Notes: generated by a model from the sequence alone, not told the origin. 64,000 nt of DNA from Anoplopoma fimbria (GCF_027596085.1 NC_072465.1:18430207-18494206), one strand, 5' to 3'; counted from the first letter of the stretch, positions 49,541-63,240 are shown. A program made the numbers and translations.

Positions 49541-52500
49541 GTAAGACCATTTGTGCTTTCTCCAGTGACTGTAAGTGTCGTGTGGGTTAGCTACACTTTT
49601 ATCAACAGGGATGTTGTTGTTGTTTTCCCCCCGAAAATGGGTTTAACAACGTTAATTTCTTCTAATTCACGTAGACTGAGCAGTTTACGCAGCGCCTCAT
49701 GTTCACAGTTTAAAGATGCGTTCAGGTGTAGTTGGTCTAAATCAGTGTCGCCGGTGGGATCAGAAGGACGCCGTGTCTTAACTGGATGGGACCCGACATG
49801 GAGACGACAGATCCAGAAGCTGTCTTTCCTCAGCAGCCGCAGTCAGCCTGTGCTGCATTCACTGACCGTGGTTAACAGTGCTGCAGAGGCCAGGTTGACT
49901 CCTCCATCAGTCCAAGACTTCACCGTGACAGCCAGGAAAATGCTAATTAAAACACGTGCAACTAACTAAATAATAAAGATAGAAAGCATGTTTTGTGCAT
50001 AAATTGTAATAAAAAAACAACAACTTTTGAATGTCAGGATGTTGAAGTTAAGGTCACGTTAGTTTACTATGACTATTTGAATGACTTATCCTCATAAGAC
50101 ATTGGCTGTCGTGTTTCTCAGTAACATGAGTAATTTGCTTCATCATTGAGCTCTTCATTTCCAGGAAGCCCGTCAAGATTATGCTCTCATTTGCGTTCAG
50201 ACACATAAAGCAGGAAGTACCAGAGGTGTTATCGTCACCTCTTCCACTTAACAGAGACGGGGAAACGCAGTGCAAGTTATTTCTGGTAGACTTCATCATC
50301 AATTGCCGGGAAACCGCCTCCAATAGTCATTCTAAGCGATGCATGCAGAGCCACAGCAAGTCAGGGTCCTCCAGATGAGAGGACAGCTCATTTGGCTTTT
50401 TTTTGGCCACAAGTGAGACAAAAAAAATAAATAAAAAGACTGTGGGGCTCTATTCCCATTACAGTGCATTGAGAGAGCATTGTTTACTGTTAAAATCTCA
50501 TCACATCAAGATCCCTGACTGATTACCTCTGGGCACTTTTCAAAAATGTTTAGGCTTGTTGTTTGCCTTTTGGCAGTCTGCAACATTTTGGATGGGGCTA
50601 CTATGCCATGTCATATTTAGGCAGCATCGCTACATTGAAGCTTATATGTTTCATTTCTGTTCGAAAACATCCAGATCGATACTATTCCTTTAAAGACACC
50701 AGAGCTTTTAATAATGTCTTGATAACATGTTATTATAGCACAGTCTCATTAATACTATGTTTTTTCAGTTGGATATTTCTGGAACGGTAACATTTTGCGC
50801 TGTTGCACATAACATGTTAGAATTATTCTGCTTGAGCAGCTGTACAGTAAAGAGCTTCAGGCTTGACTCCCTATTTCTGGATGGGGCAGAGGGTGGAGTG
50901 GTGGGGGGGAGGGGGAGGCTGAAGTCGCTGTGACTGAGTCATTGGTTTAGCTAATGATGCAATTAGAGAGCTGCACTTTGCATCTCCTGATTAGATCCCT
51001 ACTTGCATTGGTCGACAGACAATAAAAAAATAATTTGCTTCTCCGAGTGCTTTGGAAGATGCATTTCGTAAAGGTAGTAGACAATTTGCAAGCTGTTAGG
51101 ATTTCATCAAATGGGAACATCTTTTTGTGTCATCAGCAATGAATGGATAGATTTCTCAATCCCTGGCACTTCCCTCAATGTGGAACCTGATTTATAGCTC
51201 TTGGTGATGATACAATTTGAAACCACTGTAGGTCAGTGATTCCTATGCTTGCCTTTGGAAACAAATAGACTCTTTATGCCAAATTGGGCTTTAAAGTTTG
51301 CATGATTAACTCTTCCAACATATTCACTTGTATATTAGCATAACGAAACAGAATTACACCCTCATTATAAAACTGAAACGGAAAAATTCTACTTTGATAT
51401 GATCCCTTACTATATAAGGATTTGTTGTTAGCTACTTTTTTTTAGAAATGGGTTTTCAGCAAATTATCTGATGGCATCTAAAAATGCAAAGTACTGACTT
51501 AATTTACGTTTGTTTATTTTCAGAAGAATGACAAGGTAATTGCATAGAAACTTTAGGCTTTTTATCTGGAGCATTTTCAAATAAATGCAAAGGTTAATGA
51601 GAAATGCTGAACTTAGCTGCAAAGTTACACGCATCATTCTGTTATTGGGTTGTCTGCACTGCTCATAATTACTGTTTCCCATAAACAAAATAGGGCTTCA
51701 GGGCTTTATGTGGGGACAAGCTTGCAAGCTTTGAATCTGATAACAGTATTTTTTTTATGTACTGGCTTAACTGTATCGGTATTTGCATTGACCTTAGTGA
51801 AGTAATGGTTAGGACGAGACCAATACACATTTAGTAACCACTGATTTCTACATTTTATTCTCGTTGTCTTTAGGTCAGGCACATTAAGCAGATAAGAAGA
51901 ATAGTTAACAGGTCTGATCTGAGGTACACCAGAGGACCCTAAACCAAAACATGAAGAGTATTACTGATGCATGTTATTAAAGGTGAGCTAATACATAAAC
52001 AAGTGCAGATGCTGCGCAATCCCACGGTGACCTGCTGGTTGTGCAGCATCAACTGTTTGCAAAACTTCCCACAGTCCTGGGCCAATTGGTAATCATTAAT
52101 ACATTGCATTGTCAGGAAAAACAAATCCACTTGAATCCACACAAACGTTTTTTGAGCTGAAACCAATATTTGCTATTTCCTATCCTGCCGACATTATATT
52201 ATATCTTTGCAGTCTAGTGGGACTTTTGCATAGTACTGGATAAAATGAAATTGTTTTGATGATTTTTGCAGTGTATCTGTTGTTTATTTCTATGGCACTA
52301 CTATTTTCCCCCAGAATTGAGAGGTGGGACTAGTTTATGCTTCTCCCTTCCATTTCTTTAGATGATCTAACTGTGTATTAGTGTCCAAAACTGTAGCAGT
52401 AGCATGACATGATCACCTATTCTGTTTTTAGTCATGGGACAATCAGTAAATACTGCATCTATAAGCTGACATGTACCAATCTGAGGCTTATCCAGGATTG

Positions 52501-53946
52501 TGTGGCTTTTTATGTTTTACCAGAAGTTACTGACTTATTCCTCAGACACTGTAATTTTGTTTCCTTAATGCCTGTCGCTTGGCCTGTTCTCTGTGGTAAT
52601 CCCAGTGAAACTGCAGTACTAAAATCCTAATGGCCTTTTACTCAGCAATACCCAGAAGAACTCAGAGTCAACTCAAAATCGGGTTCAACGCAAAACCAAC
52701 TGAACTGTTAAGTGTATATTTTGCAATTTAGTTCAAATTTGTCTATTACTGGTTGTCTTAATATTTCGTAAAGTGCAGCCACTAACTAATGTAATCCGAC
52801 ATCATTTTTTTTTAACTAATAGTGTTTTTTGACAGTGAATAGAAAGTATTAAGAAAATATAGCCCGCCTCAAAATGTACCATTTCAATTTTTCTTATTTA
52901 ACAGTTGGGTTGTTTTATGGCTTGTAGTGTCCCATAGTTTTTTTGTGGGGGTTTATCCATGAAGATCATCTATGGATCTGTTGTGGTAGAATGAATTGGA
53001 CAGGATTGGAATAGCTTCTCTTCATCCCCTGCATTAACACAATAATGGAGTTTAAATGGACTTCAGCAACACAAACAACACAGGTTTAGTGGCATGGTGC
53101 ACCTTAGGGATGAAAGCGAAATAGAGTAGAGACAAAGACACAATCGTGTTTTTTAAGGCTTGGTTTGCATCTCTCGCAGTGGCTCTCTGATGCTTGCAGT
53201 CAGTGTGGATATGATTAATTGAAATGCTTCTGGGCTACATTAACATGGATAAGGATTTATAGTTATAGCTTATCCCGTAATCTGCCCAAAATAGAGATCC
53301 TGCAGGTTGGCTTTTACCATTTCAATTGGTGTGTATTATCTTTCTGTACACACCATGACCTTGAACATTCATGGTTGAGCAAAGGGAACGAGGGATGAAG
53401 GTTGCAATACATTGTGTAATTATATTTTGGCATGTTTTTGGGCCTTCAACCCATACCTTAGAACGTCACCAGGCGGGTAGGGGTTAAAACTAATGGCCCG
53501 ATTGTTTCTTAAACCTCCCAGCTGGTAATGTGGAGGGCAAGCACTCAAGCAACGAGGATCATTCCCTTATGCAGCTGTCTGGCAAAGCTTCAGAGTGTCT
53601 CACACACAGAGTTCAGGCCTTAAATGTAGTTTTGTTTGGGAGGACTGAATGGACCGTGTGTGGTTTGCCCTCAAATCTCCGAAACTCTTTGGGAAGTGTA
53701 GTTCTGATTGCGGGTGAATATCTCTTGCTGTGGCCCCATCAGACTGTCAGGCAACCCCCCACCCCGCCACGATTGGTGTCATGATGTTAGAGGAGCAAGC
53801 TGTGGAGTGTGGAGCCGTAGTCTGGCTGGAAGCAGAAGTTGGAGATGCCGTGTCTGAGCTTGAGCTCACAAAGAAAGGCCAGGGACAGTGGTGCGCAACA
53901 GTGAAGCTGTAGCTGTACCCTCAGGCTTTGGGCAACAAACACATGT

Positions 53947-53948
<2 letters not shown>

Positions 53949-54032
<84 letters not shown>
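53949..54032. repeat. (CA)n microsatellite, about 42 units
   Basis: A perfect AC run of about 84 bp; Val-Cys open frames on the - strand are artefacts. Confidence 0.98.
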
Positions 54033-54034
<2 letters not shown>

Positions 54035-54831
54035 TTCTTTTTCTGACTTTGTTTAACAATGTAAGTTCAGGTGCTCCAAATTTCTTGACAATTCAGAAAC
54101 TGCGCTACACCTTACAATTATCTTGTTTTGCATTGGTACCATACTGCTACATATTTGGCCAAGGCATATGTCCGAGACACATGATGCAACATGGGTTGTG
54201 TTCCATCTCTGAGCCCAACTACCTGCTCAGCCATCTGTTCAGTTTCCCGAAAGCAATCTGTAATCGAAACCTAATTTGAACAAATCTTAAATTCCTTGCA
54301 CCCATCATTATTAATCTTTTAGTAGCACTTTGTGCAGCTATGAGTTGCTAGTAACAACAATGAAACGATTACCAAAAAGGTGACGATTAAATCCATCCTC
54401 ATTTTGGGTGCTCAGCATATTTGGGGCTGATCACCAATAACTTGACGCAGTATTGATTCATCACCGATCATGGGGTCTATTGGAAGCCCTGTACTTCTCA
54501 TGTAGCATGTAGTTGCAGGCAACATGTGCAACATATTCCACTCTCTCTTATAACTCCCATGTATACAGAGGTCCCGCAATACTGCTGTAAAGATCAACCT
54601 TTGTTACACCAGTTTTTCTTTTTTACAATGAACCACACAAAGCCAGCAAAATTCCACACTAGCCGTGAATCTCGATAGCATGCCAGCGTGATGTGTAACA
54701 CAACCGCATCTGCGTCTAGTTCCATTTGTCACTGACGACCTCCGCTGCTGTCTATTCAAGAGTATTCAGGTAGTTTGTTTCGTACATTTTTATTTAACAT
54801 CAATAACATTAAGACAATTTTCCATCCCTGT

Positions 54832-54857
54832 ATAGTATACTATAGTATAGTATAGTA
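54832..54857. repeat. (TATAG)n pentamer run
   Basis: About five units of TATAG with one imperfect unit. Confidence 0.85.
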
Positions 54858-55044
54858 TCCCTGAGTAGTGGTGCCATAGCCCATTGATTTTGCTAGCATT
54901 ATTTTCAGCTTCTATAATCAAGGTGGGGACAGTTTCACAGACATTGTAGCTCTTTTTTTTCATTTGTGGAGATCATAATGATATTAATAATAATAATATT
55001 AATTAGAACATAACATAATATATCATCAAAAGCCACACTAAGAC

Positions 55045-55176
55045 GAACTGGGGGCCAATGAAGTGACTTTAAAATCTGGACCTCGTTGTCAGTCTGGCCA
55101 CGGCATTGTGAATTAGCTGAAGATTTTTGGGATTTTGTTGAGCGAGTCATGAGAAGAGTGCATTGCAGTAATCTAA
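55045..55176 (-). pseudogene. non-LTR retrotransposon (LINE) reverse transcriptase, broken C-terminal fragment
   Basis: On the - strand, 55176 down to 55070 reads LDYCNALFS, a stop, then LAQQNPKNLQLIHNAVARLT and TRSRF. A second frame just beyond reads LKSLHWPPVRL. These match in order the conserved end of LINE reverse transcriptases (consensus like SRLDYCNALL...LQ.vQNAAARllT...iLksLHWLPV) found in L2/Rex/CR1-type elements. One in-frame stop and one frameshift within about 130 bp show an inactive remnant. The rest of the element, including the catalytic part of the polymerase, was not found. Confidence 0.8.
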
Positions 55177-55748
55177 CTGCAAAGAAAATGTGGAGGTTTT
55201 TAAATTGCTTGGTGTCTGTAGTGTGAAAGGTAAGATAGGAATTGGTTAGCAGGCAATACGATTGGTATCTAAAAGCTTGAACGTAACCTTTCTGAGAAAT
55301 TCAAACTGTATTGAGGAGAGAACAAATAGGCAGCGTACTGGTTTTGATATACACTAGTAGGTATTATTTTACAAGTTATTGATCGATGGAGGGAAGTAAC
55401 TCACTTGACCCGACTTCGCATGAAGGTGATACTGCAGTGCACTGACACAAGTGATCTGAAACAAAGTGAATGCCATGCTCAAAGACACAAAACTATGTAA
55501 GGACCTATGTAAGTCAGAGCTTGACCAAGGTCCTGACAGATTTCTTCTGGTGCAGTGTTTTACATACTGGACATGTTCATTTTACCTATTGGCATAATAG
55601 GGAGTAGGATTTACAGGTGTTTGTGGGAGAAAGGAGTGTCTTGTCATTGCTTCTTGCTTGATTTTTTTTTCCTGGCCCACTCTTTTTCTCTTTCACTATT
55701 TACAGCTCACTTCGATTCACTGAATGCATGCTGACAGTGCAAAGGGAA

Positions 55749-55812
55749 GTGTGTTTGTGTGTGTGCGCGTGTGTGTGTGTGTGCGCGTGTGTGTGTGTGT
55801 GTGTGTGTGCGC
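55749..55812. repeat. (GT)n microsatellite with GCGC interruptions
   Basis: Almost perfectly alternating purine-pyrimidine for more than 60 bp, with GCGC inserts at three places. Confidence 0.96.
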
Positions 55813-56251
55813 AGAGGAAAGAGGGAGGGGCATTTCCTTTTAGTGCATCTGCTCTTCTCAGTGACTCTCCAAGCTCACACATTTATTCTGTCTCTTCTCT
55901 CCTGTCTCTCTTTCTTTCTGCCTGCTCCCCCGTCCCTGTTCTGTCTGTCTTGTGTCACTTTCTTTTTTTCCCTGTCTTTCTCGTATTTCTGTCTCTTTCA
56001 TGTCAGACATACATGCTCATCTCACTCCGACACATCATTTTAGTCACACAGGATCTCACGTTCACCAGTCTTGTAGCATTCGTCTGCTCTCTGCTCTCAG
56101 TCTCTTGGAATTTGGCTCTTGGTCCTCCACCATAGCTACTGTATTCTGCATTTACTCCCCGGTTGTGCTCACTGCGTCAGGAATCAGCAGCAGACTGAGG
56201 TGGGTGTTTTAAGAGCATCATTGCTAGGTCTGGGGCTACATTTCTTTGGTA

Positions 56252-56296
<45 letters not shown>

Positions 56297-56307
56297 CTTC
56301 CTCTCTC
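56252..56307. repeat. (TC)n microsatellite, interrupted
   Basis: A CT run with periodic TTT interruptions. Confidence 0.95.
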
Positions 56308-56568
56308 ACCCCTTTCTCCTCCTGCCTCTTTTCACATTGCTCCATCAGTGAGTAGGGATGATCGTACTTGTCTGTTCCTACAGGGGATGAAAGGCTATAC
56401 TATCTGTGTGCAGCAGAATTGAACATACTCACACACTACGCCAGTGAGTTTGCATATCTACCTCTCCAGATCTCTGTCTCAGAGCTGTCAGAACGGTTGA
56501 TAGTACTGCTGCCGCTACTGCATTGAAAACAGTCTTTGCATACATTATTACACTGGCTTGTATTTTGC

Positions 56569-56589
56569 TCTCTCTCTCTCTCTCTCTCC
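56569..56589. repeat. (CT)n microsatellite, 10 units
   Basis: A short perfect run. Confidence 0.92.
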
Positions 56590-56880
56590 TGCCTCTACTC
56601 CATTACTCTCCTCTTTCTGAATGTCTGTCATGTTTTATGCATGCTCTGTCCTTTTGAATTCCTGCCAGATACTTGGCCATGCTGTAGGATTTATACAGAA
56701 CCACCTTAAAATAGTCAGCGGGAAAGACTTGTGCAGGCTTCCGCAGACCTACACATGCGCATTAACACAGGAGGTTCGATTCCTTTTCACCTTACCTGCC
56801 CCACTGCTGCTGCTGCTGCAGTTCCATCTGTTGCAGTTGCCATAGACAGCGACACCCTGCAGCCAGGCTTCAACTGTGGT

Positions 56881-56886
<6 letters not shown>

Positions 56887-56927
<41 letters not shown>
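56887..56927. repeat. (GT)n microsatellite, about 20 units
   Basis: A perfect run followed by GA/TG-rich satellite-like sequence up to about 56955. Confidence 0.96.
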
Positions 56928-56929
<2 letters not shown>

Positions 56930-59900
56930 AGATGTGTGTGTGAGATGTGTGTTGGTGAGAGGTTGTGCCTGGCTGAATGTGTATCATTTAAATGTGTGTT
57001 AGTGTGTGGGTGTTGGTGAAGCCGATTTATTGTTCTGGGTCAGTATCTCTGCATGCATGCGTGTGCTCGTACATTTGTGTGTATGCACACTCGTTTACAG
57101 TTTGTGTGTGTGTGCTTGCCTGCCTATGGGCTCTGGTCCAAGAGGAGCGCACAGGAGAGGCAGGCTGCAGGGGTTCAGTTTGGTGCAGTAAGCTGTTGAA
57201 TGCACTGTAACGAGCAGAAAAAGGCAGATTCATGTGCTGGTGTGTCCTTTCACTGGGCTGGTACATCGATATTGCAGAGACATGGCTTTTTCTGAAATGT
57301 CTGCAATTCATTTGTCCTTGAGAAGCCAAAACTCTTAGCAAAGTTCCACTGCTGTTGTAGTTAATGCATTTATTTTGATCAGAAAGGTGTCAGTGTGACA
57401 AAGCTAGAACAGCATTAAGGTTTTTCCTTCTCTATTTGTTGTCTTGTATTTTAGGTAAAGGGTTTGATGAGGCCCAACAAACAATACAACTAACAATACT
57501 TCAAACAAAATGCATTCAAAGAAATGCTATTTGACAACCGATGACAACAGGAAAGGATCTGGGATTTGCTTTTGTTAGGTGTCATGCCCAATACTTTTTA
57601 TGCCAGAAACAAAGGAAACACTGCTTTTTTGATAATGTTGCAATTATGCTGGATCTAAAGTGAACCATAGACGCATCTTTTGAGCAGTTACTATACTGTG
57701 AGGTTTACTTGTTTCTGGGAAACCAACATCTTTTGCATAAAATCTTGTTACAAAGAGATGTTATAGTTTATAGCATTGATGACGAGGGCAGCATATTATT
57801 TATCTCAAAGTAAGTTGCACAAAGTCTAAGGGTAAATGTGAGCACATACTACATGGCACACACAGCCTGTTTACAGCTTTCAGGGTGATATTGATGATGT
57901 CAAAATAGAAATGTCTGCTTTTTTCTTTGATTATTATCATATTGACATCCTGGCCCAGTTTTCGTTGGTTAGGAAATGGCTTTATTGTGTGGCCAACTGC
58001 TTCTTAAACTACAATGTCTTTCTTGGATTTCTCTCCTGGAAGACTGAAAAAACAGCCCATATCAATATTAGAGAATTGTTGTTGACGTTAAACATAAAAA
58101 GTCACTTTAGGTGAGTTACTCAGGTATTGAGGTTCGAGACGTTATGCATCCAGGAAAGACCTTTTTAAACGTGACAACATAAACAGTCTTAATGCACCCC
58201 TTTGTATTTCATGTTGCAGTATTTGTCAATGCAGTAGCTGACAATGAAGTAAACTTGGTCCAAAGCTGTCGCCCAAGAGACAGAATGACAATGAAAAGGT
58301 ATTTTGTGGACGTGTATCTGTTTTGCACGTGAAATTTCCCACAGCCCTGTCACTAGTGTAGGCTCTGACCCTCTGTAGTTTTTACAGCTTGGTCTGCTCG
58401 ATGCACCAGTGGGCGTGTCTAAACTGAGCTCAGTAATCATTCTGCAGTTGAGATTTTGCAGCCTGCATAGCTTCATTAGCCCTGATTTGGCAATCCCAAG
58501 AGGAAACACACTCACACAGAAAGTCACGCAGATGTAGTTCTATACACAATCCCACAAACACACACATACACGCAAGAACTGAGTGAATTTATCTCACATT
58601 TGTTTAGCAGGTGTGTTATCCTCCTGCTTAGTTCCCAAAATTTTGAATCTATTTTTTGCTTAGGAAATGGAGAAGATTTTGGTTGTATCAGTCTCTATAA
58701 GAGCTAAACTTTGCAAAAACCTTTAAAATTAAAATCATGATATGAAAGAGTGCTTTTTGTAATTGTAAGAGCTGCATTTCAAATATTACTTACAATATCA
58801 AAGGCCAGTTGAAACGCATCTCATCAATGAGCTGCCTATTCAAAAGATTTTGGTCTGGTACTTGACATCGTACATGAACTAGCTAGCTAGTGGTCAAGAG
58901 AATGATTGACTGATCATAATGGGCTTAAGATCATTACTGTGCTTGTTTGTATCAGAATATATTGGTAATAACATAATAATACTCGATTATCTACTTTTGA
59001 GCAGTGTCAGCGGAAAATTCTGTTTAATTGTATTGATTTCTATTTGACTGTCCTAACTGGCCGAGCTGTGCAATGCCACGCTACGCAGACACCATTTTGA
59101 GCTGAACTTTTGTCGGACGCCTTGTTTCTATTCATTCCTGTTACTGGCTTTGAAAGCACCCTAATGGACAAAGAACAGCTGATCTGAGAAGTTGAAAGGA
59201 TGAACTTTCTATAAGATACCTTCTCATCTCACTACAAAAACCTCAATAGGTGGCAGCTGGCTGGAGGGAGATCTCCTGAAAGTTTCTTACTTCCTGTTGG
59301 CTGTATTGTATGTCATTTCCAGTAAACATCACAATTTAAATATTTGTTTTTCTCTGTTTAAACGTGCAAATGTAGGACGATGGCAAAACTACTCGCCCAC
59401 CTTTTTAAGTGGTTACGTCTCCAGTTTGATCTTGAGGGGACAGCTGTTAGGAACGTGGTTTGTTTACTGAGCAGAAGTGCCCTTTTAACAGTCTCTTGCT
59501 ATTGAGACACATATCACTCTCTCTGCGGCCATCATCAATAATTATTCCTCATTTAGCTCAACGTTTATATTTCATTTTCAGTCAATGAAAGTGATGTTGC
59601 ATGACTCCCGTCATGCAGTGCATTCATTGCAGCAGCCCAGGCCAACGCGAGAAAGAGGAAGTGTTGCTTTTTTTCATAATCGAATATGTATTCAAGTGAG
59701 CTACTGCCCGCAAGTAGCTTCATTCCCAGTGCTGACCATCACATGCTGATGGTCCTGAATAGCCTAGCGCACATTGTCACACACACAGGCTACTTTTAGA
59801 TCATACAGTTCAATGTTGATGTGCAGATGGTTCTCTGATGATCCCTGGTCTTACACAGATTCAGTGCTCCCATCATGATTTGTGGTGCAATGCTCATTTT

Positions 59901-60584
59901 TTCAGGGTTTCTATTTAAGTAAAGTGTAAGTTTGTGTGCGTCAGCGGTGATTTGTGAGCGACAAAGACCAAACCACATTGATCATGATACACTGCAGCAC
60001 CGTGTGGACAGCCCATGTGAATCATGGCAACAACATTGCAGGTGTGAAATACGATTTAGCTCTCACTGTCATTGTTGACGTGCGTCTGACTTACATTTTT
60101 GCTGTTCATGATGGCTGAGTTATTGGGGTCATGTCTGTATTTACGACAAATAATAATACTATTATTAGAATGCATCAGTCTGGAGTCTGAGCACTGTGAG
60201 GATTATTTTTTTTATTCTTGACTGTTCCATTTAAGCACCAGCATTGTAATGTCCATTTAGCATGTTGGTCAATGAAATGTGCTAACTGTTTGTTTTAGGC
60301 TAAGGTGATTCACTATAGTCATTTTGGGTTAGTTGTGTGTGATATGCAAAAATGAGTGTTGTGTGTGTGCTCTGTGTCCCAGTCTTTGGGACAATAGGGG
60401 AGGTGTTAAATGGCTACTGGGTAGCATTTTGGGGGGATCGATTAGCAGAAATGGAATATACTATTCATAATTTATCATAATTATGTTTTCATTAGAGTAT
60501 AATACCCTGGAACTAAGAATAGTTGTGTTTTTATCAGCTTAGAATGAGCCTTTCATACCCACATAGGGAGGGGATTCTCTTCAC

Positions 60585-60975
60585 AGAGTCCGTCATGTTT
60601 CATGTTTCTACAGTAGCCCAGAACGAACAAACCAAACAATGACTGTAGCGAGAGCCTTTTGTGTTGTTATGGTACCTAAAGTCCACTGTAGTTCTCCCTA
60701 AAGTTTGTGAAACCATGGTAATGCGAGCTGCAGAGTACAAAACGTTGGTACTGTCAGCTGTAAGCGAACTTGAATTGCTCCTAAAGTAGCATTACTATGG
60801 TAGGGATGGTTTCTGATCAGGGCAAACAGCGTTACCATGGTTTAGCACTCGGCAGCTCATGTAACCACTGTTGTGGAGAGGGAGGAGTGAGTGGAGGGGT
60901 TTTCAATTGTACTTAATCTGCACCCATACAGCTATATGCCACTAAATCCTACACACTGTCCTTTAAAAATAACAC
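60585..60975. repeat. interspersed repeat of a type common in teleosts
   Basis: The left end (agtccgtcatgtttcatgtt, tctacagtagcccagaac, aaccaaacaatgactgtag) and right end (gccactaaatcctacacact, gtcctttaa) match from memory the two ends of a repeat seen very often in percomorph fish. The two ends about 390 bp apart suggest a nearly full-length copy, somewhat diverged. The family name is not known to me. Confidence 0.6.
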
Positions 60976-62287
60976 ATAACACGGTGTTGTCACTGCCCGT
61001 TCATTTTTTTCGTGGGTATATCCCTGAAACAGACCCAGGCTGTGTTTGTTCTCCTCCCGGGTTCTCAAGTTGGCTCAGCACATGTGGGCTGGACCAGCTG
61101 GCCTGTCTCCTTCGACTCAAAAGAGACGGAGTAAATGGTTCAGGAAAATGGGTTAAGACTGAAATGTAAGCCTGTTTAATTCTGCTCACACATGACAAGG
61201 ATGACACGAGTGGGCCCAAATCTTAAGTAATAAGTCCAGGCACACATTAACTAAGTTGCTTTGTTATTATCAACAAATCTTGAAAACAAATAAATGACAT
61301 CACACCCCTCTGTTGGAGGTTTGTAAGTCCTTTTGTGTGTCTGTGCTGCAGTGAGAGCAGAGGGCTGGCTGACCCTGCATATAACTCTCAGACAAAGATG
61401 TGGGAGATGCTGAAAATAGATTGATGGAAAGTGAAGTGCAGAGAGGCCATTTTCAAACTGAAATGCTCTCCAAACTGTGATGATCAGCTCTTGGTGTGAC
61501 CATGGCGTAAGTTTAAACACTCATCTGCTGTGTAAGTTTCACAAAAGTTTCACAATAGCCATGTTTCCGCTCAATTGTTAAGGGATTTTTAAGCAAACTT
61601 TTGAAATGTTGAAATAAAGAAATATGATAGGCCTGTTTCCGTCAACTGCAAGAGGAAAATGGTGAGAGATCTTAAGGAAATTGTTTCAATTAGGCGCATT
61701 TTACTTTTGGCCATGTTTCATGCCGTCCGGAGTCAAAGACAATAATTTGCAAATGATGGTAATATCCGAGAAGACACCAACAGCTGACAGCTGATCATAC
61801 ATGTGAGCTATGTGTTCCCTACGTGTTTGCTATGTCAGAATTTATTTAGCTAACGTGTTTCCATAATCCTTTATTGCATTAACCCTTTCTGGACAAAGCC
61901 AAAAACCAACTCAAGCAAGGGTAAAAAAAAAATTATTCTGCTATTTCAGCTTTTCTAATATGATACTTCAAAATGCACGTATGATATAAGTGAATAATGA
62001 CAAAGAGCTTTATGGCAGAGGTTTGGATTTCCTTTAAGCCTTAGTATAATTACTATAGTATTATATATTTTACTTGATACACCTGCTTGCAGTACAGAAA
62101 AGTTCCACTTTTTCCTCCAGAACAGATTTATTGAGGCATGTATTCATTACGTACTAGAAAAAAAACGTTTTAGTTCCTGTCCGGCCTGAATGTGTAACCA
62201 ATGCTACAGCTTTTGTAGCATTGACATAGCACCATACCTCAGTTGATACTAGGGGACCTAATGCGTGCGAAGAATGTATTGCCATAT

Positions 62288-62306
62288 CCCCCCCCCACCC
62301 CACCCC
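62288..62306 (-). repeat. C-rich tract, G-quadruplex pattern on the - strand
   Basis: C9-A-C4-A-C4 on the + strand gives GGGG-T-GGGG-T-G9 on the - strand. Confidence 0.9.
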
Positions 62307-63194
62307 ACACAATACTGTAGCAATCTGGGCTAATGACACGGGGCAGAATGGATACATGATGTCAGTGCCCATGTGTATCCCCGTCATCAGTATGTCACAC
62401 CACAACATGGAAACTGTTGGACCGGTTGAGGTTATTCCACTCTTTGGTCATCCAGGCTTTGGTGATGACGTGTGCTTTGCACCGTCTTCTTGTTATAGGA
62501 CAAGAATGGAACCCACCAAGGTCATCTGATACTGAAGCCCAACTGGATCAGTGTTTGATGATGTATCTGCTGAAGTTTGTTCTACTTAGCAGTATCACTT
62601 TCATAATTATGGATTGCCTTTCAGCTTCAATAAGCTTTGGTATTCTCTTGCTTAATATCAACAAACCTTGAGCTTGAGCGTCCATTATATGGTTGTTTTG
62701 TTTTCAAGCATTATATCAAATACATTGCTGTGCAATGTTGTGGTGCGTCTCGCATATGTGGGCTGTGAAAGAATTTGTCAATGCCTCCTGTTGTTCCATT
62801 TATCACACTTATAAGTAACTTCTGCTGTTTGTAGAATAGAATATGTGCCTTAGTGATGTGCTCACCAAGTCTGCATTTATACTCTGCATTTGATTCACTT
62901 GCAAGAAGTACATTAGAAAATAATTTTCTGTATCACGAGCAGGGGAATTCTTTGTGTGTTTGTAACAAATGCTACAATACATTTGAATGTTCGCTGATTA
63001 GAGGAATGAAGGGGATATGTTTTGAGAGTAATTGTACAAATACTGTATACAAAAAGGCACAGTATTCAGTGATTTGGCAGAGGTAGATATATTTACATCC
63101 AAGGGCTATTTAAAACGGGCTGAGAGACAGATGGACATCCCTGTCGAAGGCAGAGAGAGTACTACTCTTACTTGAGATACAGATATTGACATAT

Positions 63195-63240
63195 AAGAAT
63201 CAGAATACTTTATTGATCCCTGGGGAACTGAAAGAAATAA
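63195..63240. repeat. LINE-type 3' tail remnant
   Basis: The phrase agaatactttattgatccct followed by gggga matches the short conserved tail (actttatt.atccc..gggg) scattered through fish genomes and associated with non-LTR elements. The rest of the element is absent. Confidence 0.5.

Noticed and set aside
49418..49969. 183-codon + strand frame as a possible gene
   Set aside because: Its ATG overlaps a CCAAT box, it reads straight through a consensus splice donor at 49541, and the protein shows no known domain.
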